Assembly (NCBI GenBank): GCA_003140785.1
Contig: PLKY01000105.1
Location: 1 to 17,687 of the forward strand
DNA length: 17,687 bases
Direction: 5' to 3'
DNA from: Acidobacteriaceae bacterium
GTDB lineage: Bacteria > Acidobacteriota > Terriglobia > Terriglobales > Acidobacteriaceae
Shown: piece by piece, positions 7,830 through 14,712 of the stretch
Layout: the number at the start of each line of letters is the position of its first letter
Position numbering within the stretch: the first letter of the stretch is position 1
Position numbers and translations under genes: made by a program
Notes under the pieces: model-generated
What the model was told of the DNA's origin: nothing
Databases searched by the model: none
What the model saw: only the letters and a program-made list of their open reading frames with translations

Positions 7830-8125
7830 TGTGTTCGGTTATCTTCACCCAGCCTGCCCGCGCCGAGTTGATCGACGCTCTGGACTGGTATGAGAACGAG
7901 GCTCCCGGCCTAGGCCGACGTTTCCGCATGGCCGTTGACGCCGTGATCGAGCGTATGAGCGCCAATCCCCGGCAATTCCACGTTGTCTACAAGAGCATCC
8001 GCCGCGCCCTGCTTCGCCGCTTTCCCTACGCGCTAATGTTTGTCATTGAGGTTGATGGAACGCTGACCGTAATCGCCTGTTTCCACGCCAGCCGCGATCC
8101 GGTGCACTGGCAAAAGCGGGCGTGA
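7829..8125 (+). CDS. ParE/RelE-superfamily toxin
   Basis: A small basic protein (98 residues from GTG 7829) with the ParE pattern: a first strand then a helix carrying ARAELIDALDWYE, then LGRRFRMAVDAVIERM, the strand pair RRALLRRFPYALMFVIEVDG, and the final strand TVIACFHASRDPVHW. Members poison either DNA gyrase (ParE) or the ribosome (RelE); which one applies cannot be read from the sequence. The F-P-Y-x(L/M)-x-F and H-x-x-R-D-P-x-x-W elements are typical of the ParE/RelE_StbE group paired with this antitoxin type. A TTG at 7820 is an alternative start with a longer overlap. The open frame has no disruption, so the pair could be functional. Confidence 0.86.
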   Translation: MCSVIFTQPARAELIDALDWYENEAPGLGRRFRMAVDAVIERMSANPRQFHVVYKSIRRALLRRFPYALMFVIEVDGTLTVIACFHASRDPVHWQKRA

Positions 8126-8159
8126 ACCAAGGGCGGAGTCCCCCGTTCCTTGCATCGAG

Positions 8160-8177
8160 AATCCTTTGGCAAGGATT
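8160..8177 (+). terminator. Short hairpin after the toxin gene
   Basis: AATCCTT and AAGGATT form a perfect 7-bp stem with a TGGC loop, 34 bases after the toxin stop. It lacks an immediate T-run (TCTCCTTTT follows further on), so it may be a weak terminator or only a structure separating the toxin mRNA from the next gene. Confidence 0.35.
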
Positions 8178-8227
8178 TCCGGCGTCTCCTTTTGTTCAGC
8201 GTAGAATGGCGCGTGGGAGGAAAGAGA

Positions 8228-8392
8228 ATGCCTGCTGCAAAGTACAAATTCCTGGAGCAACAAGCGTGTGACTTTGACATAGGAAACACAGCCGACGGCT
8301 CCGCTTTTGGCACTCTGCGCGTTAAGCCGTCCACAATTTTGTGGAAGCCAAAGGGCGCGAAGGCCAAGACCCCATGGTTCTCGGTGGTTTAG
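8228..8392 (+). CDS. Small protein of unknown function, apparently truncated by a frameshift
   Basis: The ATG at 8228 follows a good ribosome site (GGAGGA at 8217-8222). The frame gives 54 residues, ending PWFSVV at a TAG (8390-8392). It contains GNTADGSAFGTLRVKPSTILW, then a basic KPKGAKAK. That resembles, from memory, small proteins of unknown function with an AFGTLR-KPS-ILWKPKG core that normally go on for another 15-20 residues. The expected tail, LDDVAALAVEKNYKVNK, is encoded in the +1-shifted frame directly after, ending in TAA at 8440-8442. Adding a single G in the GTGGTTT tract near 8385-8390 would join them into a 71-residue protein. It is either a recent pseudogene or a sequencing/assembly error. 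Confidence 0.6.
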   Translation: MPAAKYKFLEQQACDFDIGNTADGSAFGTLRVKPSTILWKPKGAKAKTPWFSVV

Positions 8393-8555
8393 ATGATGTT
8401 GCCGCGTTGGCTGTCGAGAAGAACTATAAGGTGAATAAGTAAGCTTTTCAACGCGTTTCTCTCTCGACAAAATGATGAACGGGTGCGGGACCGGGAGCGC
8501 GCGCGGATCGTGGATTTTATCTCCTCCCTGTCCACGCCCACAGTACCATGACAGT

Positions 8556-8587
8556 AAAAAGCCCCGGCGCAAGGCCCAGGGCTTTTT
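8556..8587 (-). terminator. Strong bidirectional intrinsic terminator
   Basis: AAAAAGCCC (8556-8564) and GGGCTTTTT (8579-8587) form a 9-bp stem, with further GGC/GCC pairing possible in the loop. A T-run results on both strands. It lies 20 bases after the stop of the leftward GvpL/F-like gene and downstream of the rightward small gene, so it can end both transcripts. Confidence 0.85.
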
Positions 8588-8606
8588 GAGACCGCGCTGA
8601 GCGATG

Positions 8607-9434
8607 CTAGGCCATCGCAACTAGCTGGTCTTGCGTTCCTGCCGGGATCGCTGGCGCCACTGCTGGAGCCGGGAACGGTACTGCGGCAGCGGGTGCCTGC
8701 TGCGCATGCGGGCTACGTGTCAGGCGATGGACGAAGTGATAAGGCGGCCAGGGGCCGGAAACCTGCAAGTGGCAGTCGCGCATCATGGCGCTGGTGGTGG
8801 CGAACTTGTTCTGGTAGCGCTCCACGTACTTGCGCTCGATCAGGTGGGCAATATCCAGCACCATCTTGCCGCTCTCCGTCAGCCGGCAGGTCACTTCTTC
8901 GTCCAGCGGCAGGAAAAGCTTATGCATCTGGAAACTCACTGCGCGCGCCCGCGTCTGGCGTTCACGCTGCCGCGAGGCTGTTTCGCGCAGGTTCGAAAGA
9001 TACTCGCGCCCGACTGTTTCGGTGGACTGAATGCGGCCGATCTCCTTGGAGCAACAATCGTCCACGAAGATCTTCAGGTGCATTTCTGTCTTGCCGCGCA
9101 GCTTGTCGATGTTCGTCTGGAACTGGCGCTGATTGGATCGGATGGAACGCCGCAGGCTCTCGTCGTCGCTAAACACGGTCCCGAACCGGAAGGGCAGCAC
9201 CGTGGAATGCTGAAAGCAATCCGCGATCACCCGGGCATGATCCACGCCCGATTTCTGGCTTAGTGCTTCGGAAGGGTTGTGCTCGCTCACGATGATGGCG
9301 AGATCGCTGGCGGGGTAGAGGAAAACCTGGTTGCCGCTGACTCCATGTACGGATTCCATCGGAACAGGTTTGCGGTGACGGGCTAATTCTGGAAAAGCTT
9401 GTTTTTCACCGATGCAGTAGGCATACCATGCCAT
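8607..9434 (-). CDS. GvpL/GvpF-family protein (orphan, no gas-vesicle cluster)
   Basis: GvpL/F proteins are accessory or minor components in gas-vesicle assembly. Family blocks are visible. There is an N-terminal strand (MAWYAYCIG), and HARVIADCFQHSTVLPFRFGTVF (66-88) with the conserved PFRFGT. KLRGKTEMHLKIFV (111-124) follows, then a long helical region (140-215), and LQVSGPWPPYHFV (223-235), the C-terminal signature. Length 275 fits, apart from a Pro/Ala-rich tail after residue 240 that is not part of the usual domain. The ATG at 9434 has a GGAG site about nine bases upstream. No gvpA, gvpN or other vesicle gene is in the window, so a role in flotation is unlikely from this context. Two 14-base tandem repeats lie about 100 bases upstream, and a strong terminator follows. 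Confidence 0.85.
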   Translation of the reverse strand: MAWYAYCIGEKQAFPELARHRKPVPMESVHGVSGNQVFLYPASDLAIIVSEHNPSEALSQKSGVDHARVIADCFQHSTVLPFRFGTVFSDDESLRRSIRSNQRQFQTNIDKLRGKTEMHLKIFVDDCCSKEIGRIQSTETVGREYLSNLRETASRQRERQTRARAVSFQMHKLFLPLDEEVTCRLTESGKMVLDIAHLIERKYVERYQNKFATTSAMMRDCHLQVSGPWPPYHFVHRLTRSPHAQQAPAAAVPFPAPAVAPAIPAGTQDQLVAMA

Positions 9435-9761
9435 GACTTTGCACTCCGTATGCGGACGCCGGTAAGCGCCGCTCGTTAGTGAAGCTCTGTGAACTCAGGA
9501 ACAAACTGCATTGTGGACCGGGCAACAAAAATCCAAATCGGACTGTTCCAAATCGGACTGAAGGGAATACTAGCCCTCTGAAATCACGACTGGCAACGTC
9601 TGCGAGCACGAAGACCATAAAAGCGAGCAAAGAATTGCTACTTTGATTTCGCATCATCAAATTATATATTCATACAGTAGAAGATTGACCGAAATTGTAT
9701 AGAAATCGGTTCAAATCCGCCAGGTCTGCCCGCAGAGAAGTCTTGCTGGGAGTGGAAAACA
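9435..9761. other. Upstream region of the Gvp-like gene, no gene recognised
   Basis: The region between two leftward genes is 327 bases, with a noticeably AT-rich part (9640-9715). It contains a perfect tandem repeat, described separately. Open frames here have low-complexity, unrecognisable translations. No tRNA was found, although GGTTCAAATCC at 9708-9718 resembles a T-arm. Confidence 0.4.
9532..9560. repeat. Two tandem 14-base direct repeats upstream of the Gvp-like gene
   Basis: TCCAAATCGGACTG occurs at 9532-9545 and again, without a mismatch, at 9547-9560, separated by one T. It is about 100-125 bases before the ATG of the leftward GvpL/F gene. It could be a regulator binding site or a simple duplication. 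No known motif is recognised. Confidence 0.55.
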
Positions 9762-10385
9762 CTAATGAAGTCCTTGCCCGAAACGGACGAAAAGCACCAC
9801 ATCCAAGGCAACAGTGATCACCAACAAGCTCAGACCGACCAGTGAAAAGACCAGGACCCGCTTTTGAACCGTGCCCACCTGTTGCATCGTTTCTTGCTGC
9901 TCCAGGGCCGCGCTTTCGAGCGCATCCTTCATGGTCTCCAACTGGTCCCCGATGCGCTTCAGTGAGGCATCGTGCTCCGCATTCTTAGCGTCAATCGCAG
10001 CGAGATCCTCGTGCAACCTCGCCAATCCTGCCTCGATCGGATGCATGTCCACCTGCGGCGCTAGCAGCCGAGGCGCGAGCAGATTGGCCACAACAGACGC
10101 AACATTGCCATCCAGCAGCGGCAACATCTTCTGCAACAGCGGAAGCATGGTGCGAATCGCCGAAGCTGTGCGCTGGAAACCGGTGTGCGGTTCCGGCTTG
10201 GCGGCTGCTATCCGGGGCCTACCCAGCGCGTGGTCCGATACTGCGCTTCTCGCAGCTTGTCTACCGACGGCAAGTGCCTCATCATCGCCGTCCCGCGCTT
10301 CCCGCGGCGCACCGACCACCACTGACCCCACCTTGGCCGCATTCCGTTCCGGCTCTTTTTGCACATGACGATCGGCCTCGCTCAT
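9762..10385 (-). CDS. Coiled-coil protein with a single C-terminal membrane helix, function unknown
   Basis: I do not recognise a family. The ATG at 10385 has an AAGGA site upstream (on the minus strand GGGAAGGACAGCCG precedes it). The open frame extends much further, to 10745, but the extra part lacks features and overlaps the divergent DUF502 gene. In the 207-residue protein, residues 1-70 are polar and low in structure, and 75-112 form an amphipathic stretch (MLPLLQKMLPLL). Residues 115-172 are rich in heptad-like hydrophobics and charge (probable coiled coil), and 177-200 is a single transmembrane helix near the C-terminus (VLVFSLVGLSLLVITVALDVVLFV). That suggests a tail-anchored membrane protein facing the cytoplasm. 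It is divergent from a membrane gene and may share regulation with it. Confidence 0.7.
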   Translation of the reverse strand: MSEADRHVQKEPERNAAKVGSVVVGAPREARDGDDEALAVGRQAARSAVSDHALGRPRIAAAKPEPHTGFQRTASAIRTMLPLLQKMLPLLDGNVASVVANLLAPRLLAPQVDMHPIEAGLARLHEDLAAIDAKNAEHDASLKRIGDQLETMKDALESAALEQQETMQQVGTVQKRVLVFSLVGLSLLVITVALDVVLFVRFGQGLH

Positions 10386-10547
10386 CGGCTGTCCTTCCCT
10401 TTCGAATACAAGACTACTCCGCGTGCTCCTTGTGCATTGGATGCAGACAGTGCCGGCGCCCCGTTCTTCCTCCGCATGAATCACAGAGCGGCCGTGGCTG
10501 CGCTCTGCCTCGCGAGGCTCGCGTATCCTCAGTTTCAGGAGAACCCT

Positions 10548-11210
10548 GTGCGATCTGTCCTTGGAGACCTGTTGCGCCATCTTCAGCGCAACATGCTGGC
10601 TGGCCTTATCACCATCGGGCCCCTTTTTGTCACCTGGCTTGTCTTTAGCTTCGTGGTGGGAACCCTCGCCAATGCCGGCTTGCCTATCGTTCGCCTGCTC
10701 GGCAACGCCATTCCAGGCGACTGGATCGAGCAGCCGTGGCTGCAATCGATACTCGCCGTTTTACTCACCCTCGTCGTGCTCTATGCGGTGGGTCGCATCA
10801 CATCCCTGGTCGTTGGCCGTCAGGCATTCAATCTCTTCGAGGCGGTGCTCGAGCGGCTGCCAGTCGTTGCAAAGGTCTACACCTCGGTGCGCCAGCTCCT
10901 CGACACCATGATGGCCAAAAAGGAATCCAGCCAGCGCGTCGTTCTGATCGATTTTCCTATCGAGGGACAGAAGAGCGTCGGCTTCCTCACCCGCACCCTG
11001 ACCGACTCGGAAACGGGCAGGGAATTGGCGGCTGTCCTGTTGCCCAACGCCATCAATCCGACTTCAGCTTTTTTGCAGGTTTTGCCGATCGAACGCGTCA
11101 CGGAAACCGATCTGACCATGGAGCAGGCAATGAGCATGTTGATGACTGGCGGAGCCGTTTCGCCGGACAGCATCCGTTTTACGCGGACCGTTGACGCCCA
11201 AGCGCGGTAG
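10548..11210 (+). CDS. DUF502-family membrane protein
   Basis: DUF502 proteins are small conserved bacterial membrane proteins of unknown function. The GTG at 10548 is preceded by AGGAG (10537-10541, 6-base spacing) and gives 220 residues starting MRSVLGDLLRHLQRN; an upstream extension to 10359 has no such support. Two membrane helices are visible (about 17-42 and 66-88), the first with the family's LAGLITIGPLFVTWLVF. The conserved cytoplasmic or periplasmic segment follows, containing LPVVAKVYTSVRQLLDTM, the VVLIDFP strand, and GFLTRTL. A glycine-proline rich end (MTGGAVSPDSIRF) matches the usual C-terminus. It converges with the HigA-like gene, with only 15 bases between the two stops. Confidence 0.88.
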   Translation: MRSVLGDLLRHLQRNMLAGLITIGPLFVTWLVFSFVVGTLANAGLPIVRLLGNAIPGDWIEQPWLQSILAVLLTLVVLYAVGRITSLVVGRQAFNLFEAVLERLPVVAKVYTSVRQLLDTMMAKKESSQRVVLIDFPIEGQKSVGFLTRTLTDSETGRELAAVLLPNAINPTSAFLQVLPIERVTETDLTMEQAMSMLMTGGAVSPDSIRFTRTVDAQAR

Positions 11211-11225
11211 TACGCATGACAGTTG

Positions 11226-11525
11226 TTATGCGGCCTGCGCCCTCGGTTTCACCTTGGCCAAAGCCTTGCTTTTCGATGCCAACCATAAATCGTAATCCAT
11301 CTGCAACCCCAGCCAGAACTGCGGAGAGGTTCCAAAATATGCCCCGAGTCGCATCGCTGTGTCCGCCGTGAGCGCTCGCTTTCCACGTACCAGATCGTTG
11401 ACTCGAGGCGCGGAAATGTGCAGCTCCTTTGCCAAACGATAGGAGGAGAGTCCGAAGGGTTCCATGAATTCGGTCTTGAGAATGTCGCCAGGATGAATTG
11501 AGTAGGCGAACGGAATTTTCTCCAT
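11226..11525 (-). CDS. higA: HigA-type antitoxin (HTH), no toxin partner seen
   Basis: A 99-residue XRE-like helix-turn-helix protein of the HigA family. The N-terminal signature HPGDILKTEFMEPFGLSSYRLA (11-32) runs into the recognition region (HISAPRVNDLVRGKRALTADTAMRL) and then the GTSPQFWLGLQ block. A basic C-terminal tail is present. HigA binds its own operator and neutralises the mRNA-cleaving HigB, normally encoded just upstream. Here the upstream neighbour is an integral membrane protein whose stop is only eight bases away, so no HigB is present. It may regulate other genes, or be the remnant of a lost pair. The ATG at 11525 has a GGAT/AGGA-like site. Its stop faces DUF502 with 15 bases between. 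Confidence 0.85.
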   Translation of the reverse strand: MEKIPFAYSIHPGDILKTEFMEPFGLSSYRLAKELHISAPRVNDLVRGKRALTADTAMRLGAYFGTSPQFWLGLQMDYDLWLASKSKALAKVKPRAQAA

Positions 11526-11533
11526 AGCCGATC

Positions 11534-12604
11534 CTACTCTGTCGCCTCGGCCGCTTCCAGATCTTCTTTAACGTGCTCGCTCTCCACCGTCACCTTGCGC
11601 AGGCTGACATGCTCAATCTGCGCCCAGATCAACCCAATGGGAACGATGCCGAGAAACGTGACCAACAGAAGCATCGCAGCGCAGGCGGTGGCTGCTTCCG
11701 GCGGCACGCTGAAGAACTTTGAAATGGCAGTCGCGACCAGTCCTATCTGCGTGAACCATCCCAGCACCGGCAACTGCACAATGCTCGAGACGCCGCTCAC
11801 CACCATCAATAGCACACACTTGGCCGCAGTCATGGACGCCAGCTGCGGACTGGCCACGAAGGCCCTCGTTGTCTCCAGGTAAGACGTGGCAATCAGCAGC
11901 CACATCCCGATCGAAAGCCCCGCCGACACCGCAAAATCCCCAAACGAGCGCATCGTGTCGAGTCCTGCGCGAAACTCTCGCACCTTGTGCCCAACTGCGT
12001 GCCCGATCTTTTTCGACAACACTCCCAGTGTGCGCTCAAGAAAAATAGCTACTGCGTTGCCTGCGAATCGAACCGCGACAAGAAACAAGGCTCCAGCTAC
12101 CGTGCCGGCCATTCCCCATTCGCCCGATTTCTTCACCAGCTCCGGGTGCGGCATCGCTCCAGGCGGGCCGAACCAGGTCGCAAACAGAATTGCGGACGAA
12201 AAGATCAGCGCCATCGTTCCCGCATCGAACAGCCGCTCAACGATATACACCGCAATCTGATTGCTGAGCGGCAAGCCCGTTTTCTTCGCGACAAGGTAAG
12301 GTCGCACCGGGTCCGCCACACGGCCGATCAACGCAACGGCAGTGAAGCCGATCACCTGAGTTCCCAATAACGAGAGCGGATGGACTTTTTTGTTGTGCCG
12401 AAGAAGGTAAGTCCAGCGCAGCGACCGAAAAACGTATGCCGCATAAATGCAAACGAAACCGATGGCGATACGCCACCAGTCCACCATCGCCAACTGCACG
12501 CGGAATTCGCGGAAATCAAAGTGAATTCGGTTGTGACCCCAAATGACCAGCGCAACAATCACCGCCAGCACAACCAAGCCCAGGATCAGCTGATTCTTCT
12601 TCAA
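11534..12604 (-). CDS. UPF0104/lysylphosphatidylglycerol-synthase-like membrane protein (flippase-type)
   Basis: The protein resembles the membrane domain of lysylphosphatidylglycerol synthases and related UPF0104 proteins without the aminoacyltransferase part, and is likely involved in lipid or polyprenyl transfer in the inner membrane. About seven to eight hydrophobic segments are visible. Family landmarks are the segment FRSLRWTYLLR, then GRVADPVRPYLVAKKTGLPLSNQIAVYIVERLFDAG (the G-x-x-x-D-P-x-R-P and ERLFD blocks typical of the family), and a C-terminal V-P-I-G-L-I-W hydrophobic end followed by an acidic tail. The start TTG at 12604 is preceded by GGAG with five bases spacing; a TTG at 12622 has no ribosome site. 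It forms a run with the HigA-like gene (eight bases to the ATG), and is separated by 62 bases and a hairpin from the transglycosylase. Confidence 0.85.
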   Translation of the reverse strand: MKKNQLILGLVVLAVIVALVIWGHNRIHFDFREFRVQLAMVDWWRIAIGFVCIYAAYVFRSLRWTYLLRHNKKVHPLSLLGTQVIGFTAVALIGRVADPVRPYLVAKKTGLPLSNQIAVYIVERLFDAGTMALIFSSAILFATWFGPPGAMPHPELVKKSGEWGMAGTVAGALFLVAVRFAGNAVAIFLERTLGVLSKKIGHAVGHKVREFRAGLDTMRSFGDFAVSAGLSIGMWLLIATSYLETTRAFVASPQLASMTAAKCVLLMVVSGVSSIVQLPVLGWFTQIGLVATAISKFFSVPPEAATACAAMLLLVTFLGIVPIGLIWAQIEHVSLRKVTVESEHVKEDLEAAEATE

Positions 12605-12647
12605 GCAAACTCCGTTCCGCAAATATATATCGATTCTAAGGTGCTGC

Positions 12648-12666
12648 CCGGCTCGAAACGAGCCGG
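12648..12666 (-). terminator. Perfect 8-bp hairpin after the transglycosylase stop
   Basis: CCGGCTCG (12648-12655) and CGAGCCGG (12659-12666), with a three-base loop, directly adjoin the TAA of the leftward transglycosylase gene. There is no T-run, so it may be a partial terminator, a transcript-end stabiliser or an attenuator between this gene and the downstream membrane-protein gene. Confidence 0.45.
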
Positions 12667-13395
12667 TTATTGGGATGCCGATGCTCTTGAGGTAACCTGC
12701 AAGCCCGCCGCCCGCCTTTCCTGCGTCTCACGGGACTTCACGCGCTGGTTGAACTCATGAATCACTCGCGCCACATACGCATGCGTCTCGTGGTACGGCG
12801 GGATCCCATGATATTTGTCCACCGCGGCCGGCCCCGCGTTGTAAGCAGCCAGGGCCAGGGCAAGATTCTCGTGATAGCGGGTGAGCAGCGCGTCCAGATA
12901 AGTCGACCCGCCGCGCACATTGTCCCCCGGCTTGAAGCTGTCCTGCACCCCCAGGTCGTTGGCCGTCGACGGCATCAGTTGCATCAGTCCGCGCGCTCCG
13001 GCTCGGCTCACGGCGCGGACATTGCCACCGCTCTCGGCCTTCACAACGCTGGCCAACAAATCGACATCGAGGTTGTGTTCCTGACCAACCTCCGACAGCA
13101 TCTCATTCAAATCCGCCGGACTCAGCTTCGTCTCTGACTGGCTGCCTTCCCTCGAAACCGCCTGCGGAGCCGGACCGGGAACCTGCTCGATTCCCGTCAC
13201 CTCCTCCGGCCGCATTTCAATGTAGCTGCTCTCGCCAGAACTCAGGTAGAGCCGCACGCGCCCCTCAACCTGCGCATGGTGATTGCAGTCCATCGCAAAG
13301 CCGTTGCTCAGCGTCACGCGCTCGGCTCCGTAGACACGGCCACCGATCGCAGCCAAAGCCGCCAGGCCAATCGCGAAATAAATCCTGCTCCGCAA
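12667..13395 (-). CDS. Lytic murein transglycosylase (SLT domain), secreted
   Basis: A peptidoglycan-cleaving enzyme forming 1,6-anhydro-muropeptides. The TTG at 13395 follows GGAG with six bases spacing and gives a signal-peptide-like N-terminus (MRSRIYFAIGLAALAAIGGRVYG, then AE), 242 residues in all. A cysteine at about 37 is present but not in a lipobox. The SLT domain starts near residue 105, with the catalytic glutamate E121 in KAESGGN. GLMQLMPSTA (136-145) and AAYNAGPAAV (183-192) follow, and YVARV (207-211) closes the fold. A beta-rich prefix (30-75) has no assigned function. It sits two bases after the HAD gene's stop, so the two are probably one operon. The alternative TTG starts at 13401 or 13422 overlap the upstream gene. 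Confidence 0.9.
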   Translation of the reverse strand: MRSRIYFAIGLAALAAIGGRVYGAERVTLSNGFAMDCNHHAQVEGRVRLYLSSGESSYIEMRPEEVTGIEQVPGPAPQAVSREGSQSETKLSPADLNEMLSEVGQEHNLDVDLLASVVKAESGGNVRAVSRAGARGLMQLMPSTANDLGVQDSFKPGDNVRGGSTYLDALLTRYHENLALALAAYNAGPAAVDKYHGIPPYHETHAYVARVIHEFNQRVKSRETQERRAAGLQVTSRASASQ

Positions 13396-13397
13396 AT

Positions 13398-14312
13398 TCA
13401 ACTCCGCGCCGTCGAAGCCCAATGCTTCGGACGGTCGTTCACCTTACTTCTCTGTGTCACCGCGGCCTCCAGCACCACCGCCACGCCGTCCTCATCGTTT
13501 GTCTGGGTCAGCTTCCATCCCTGCGTCTTCGCCATGGCGCGCAAATCCATCGCCGCATTCCCCATCATCACGCTCTGTCCGGCCCACTCAAGCATATCCA
13601 CGTCGTTCCAGTTATCGCCAATCGCCATGGTTTCCTTGTGATCGATTCCCAGTCGCTGCGCTAACCGTTCCAGCGCCCATCCCTTCGAAACACCCGGCGG
13701 CAGCAGGTCCAAAATCGAAAGATCCCTCCGCGGATATTCGGTCCGCACGCACTCGCACGATGCTCCCCACACACTCGCCTTCAGCGCCTTTTCGGCCTTC
13801 TTCATCTGGCTCAGACTGCCTGCCACCATACCCTGAATGGGATCGTCGCCGTCGATCAGTGCCTTTTCCAGCGGATTCACAACTTCAATTGCATCGCGAT
13901 TCGCCTCCACCCAAAGCGAAATCCGTTCGTGCGCCTGCTCCAGGTCTTCCACAACAATCTCTCCGCGGCCAGTCTTGTCGAAGGTAAAAACCATCGCGCC
14001 AAACTTGCGCAGCAACCCGCAGAGCCCGCGCGCCACCCGCGCGTCCAACTGGCTCCGGTCCACCCGGTCGCCGCCAAGCGTCCGAGTCACTGCTCCATTC
14101 GACGTAATCAGAGGCGTATCCGCTCGCAGCCCTATCCCATCGAGCAGCGGCGCCGTGTAGGCCGTGCGCCTGCCCGTCGCGATCGCTACAACGATTCCAG
14201 CCTCCTGGGCAGCTTTCAAAGCCTTTGCGTTGCGCGTGCTGATGGCCTGGGAAAACGTCGGCAGAAGGGTGCCGTCAATGTCGATTGCCACCAGGCGTAC
14301 AGGGGGGTGCAT
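13398..14312 (-). CDS. Cof-type HAD-superfamily phosphatase (IIB)
   Basis: A cytoplasmic phosphatase on small phosphorylated metabolites, of the Cof/YidA type. The four HAD motifs are intact: D11-x-D13-G-T (nucleophile and acid/base), the T/S motif IATGR (44-48), the lysine K210 of SKGWAL, and GDNWND (232-237) with its metal-binding aspartates. The cap domain between 85 and 200 is the IIB alpha/beta type. Length (304) includes a short basic, Ser-rich C-terminal tail. The ATG at 14312 has only a weak GAAGG site. The gene is followed after two bases by the transglycosylase, giving an operon whose other members are envelope proteins. The substrate cannot be predicted. Confidence 0.9.
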   Translation of the reverse strand: MHPPVRLVAIDIDGTLLPTFSQAISTRNAKALKAAQEAGIVVAIATGRRTAYTAPLLDGIGLRADTPLITSNGAVTRTLGGDRVDRSQLDARVARGLCGLLRKFGAMVFTFDKTGRGEIVVEDLEQAHERISLWVEANRDAIEVVNPLEKALIDGDDPIQGMVAGSLSQMKKAEKALKASVWGASCECVRTEYPRRDLSILDLLPPGVSKGWALERLAQRLGIDHKETMAIGDNWNDVDMLEWAGQSVMMGNAAMDLRAMAKTQGWKLTQTNDEDGVAVVLEAAVTQRSKVNDRPKHWASTARS

Positions 14313-14410
14313 ACCTTCAAGTTTACTTTGAGTGGGGCTCGCGACAAATGGACGTCCGATAAACGAATAGCCATTGGTACTAAACGAACCGGATTCGATA
14401 GTCTAGCGGT

Positions 14411-14614
14411 ATGGAACGGATTTGCAGCCAATGCCACGCCGTGCTTGCAGCGAAGACCAAGACTGATTGGTGCCCCGCCTGCGGCGGCGCGCTTCTAGAG
14501 CGGGCCGCGCTGGCACAGAACTCCTCCGAAGGTCTTCCGCACGCGGTGCTGGACCACCGTGGCATCGTCCTTCCGCGCCGTCACCCCGTCGGCGGCATCA
14601 TCACCCCGCAATAA
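14411..14614 (+). CDS. Small zinc-ribbon-like protein (two CxxC), function unknown
   Basis: A 67-residue protein begins MERICSQC and holds two CxxC knuckles, C5-x2-C8 and C21-x2-C24 (in CPACG), a rubredoxin-like or zinc-ribbon arrangement that would bind one zinc. The rest is a short helix-forming segment and a basic tail. No ribosome site lies in front of the ATG. TTGGTA (14374-14379) and GATAGT (14397-14402), with a 17-base spacer, form a possible promoter, with the start 9 bases after the -10. It is separate from the HAD gene (divergent, 98 bases) and from the MarR gene (same strand, 98 bases). It could be a spurious frame, but the cysteine pattern argues against that. Confidence 0.5.
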   Translation: MERICSQCHAVLAAKTKTDWCPACGGALLERAALAQNSSEGLPHAVLDHRGIVLPRRHPVGGIITPQ

Positions 14615-14660
14615 CATCGACCCAAGCCATCCGCCGGAAGAACCGAATCGCGTGCGTATA

Positions 14661-14712
14661 AGTTTCCAAAGAAATAGTTGACAAGGAAACTAATATTCGC
14701 TATCTTCCTTTC
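14661..14712 (+). promoter_or_regulatory. MarR-gene promoter with an overlapping inverted-repeat operator, probably leaderless
   Basis: TTGACA (14678-14683, perfect) and TATCTT (14701-14706) are 17 bases apart. The ATG is six bases after the -10, so transcription would begin at or within a base or two of the start codon. Arms AGTTTCC (14661-14667) and GGAAACT (14685-14691) form an inverted repeat around the -35. A second repeat, TAGTT (14675-14679) with AACTA (14688-14692), gives an 18-base palindrome of the type bound by MarR dimers. Autorepression is therefore likely. Confidence 0.65.

Noticed and set aside
8631..9263. A 210-codon plus-strand open frame inside the Gvp-like gene
   Set aside because: It is antisense to a gene with clear family motifs. 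Its own translation is not recognisable and it has no ribosome site.
9695..9725. tRNA-like T-arm (GGTTCAAATCC)
   Set aside because: The stem holds only three pairs and no acceptor, D-arm or anticodon arm can be found at the proper distances. It is a chance match, or at most a degraded fragment.
10508..10523. Short GC palindromes (CCTCGCGAGG, CGCGAG/CTCGCG) upstream of the DUF502 gene
   Set aside because: Short CG-rich palindromes are expected by chance in this composition, and no promoter or regulator link could be made.
9762..10745. A 327-codon reading of the coiled-coil gene beginning at 10745
   Set aside because: The extra 120 codons lie antisense to the DUF502 gene and show no protein features. 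The ATG at 10385 has a ribosome site and gives a sensible protein.
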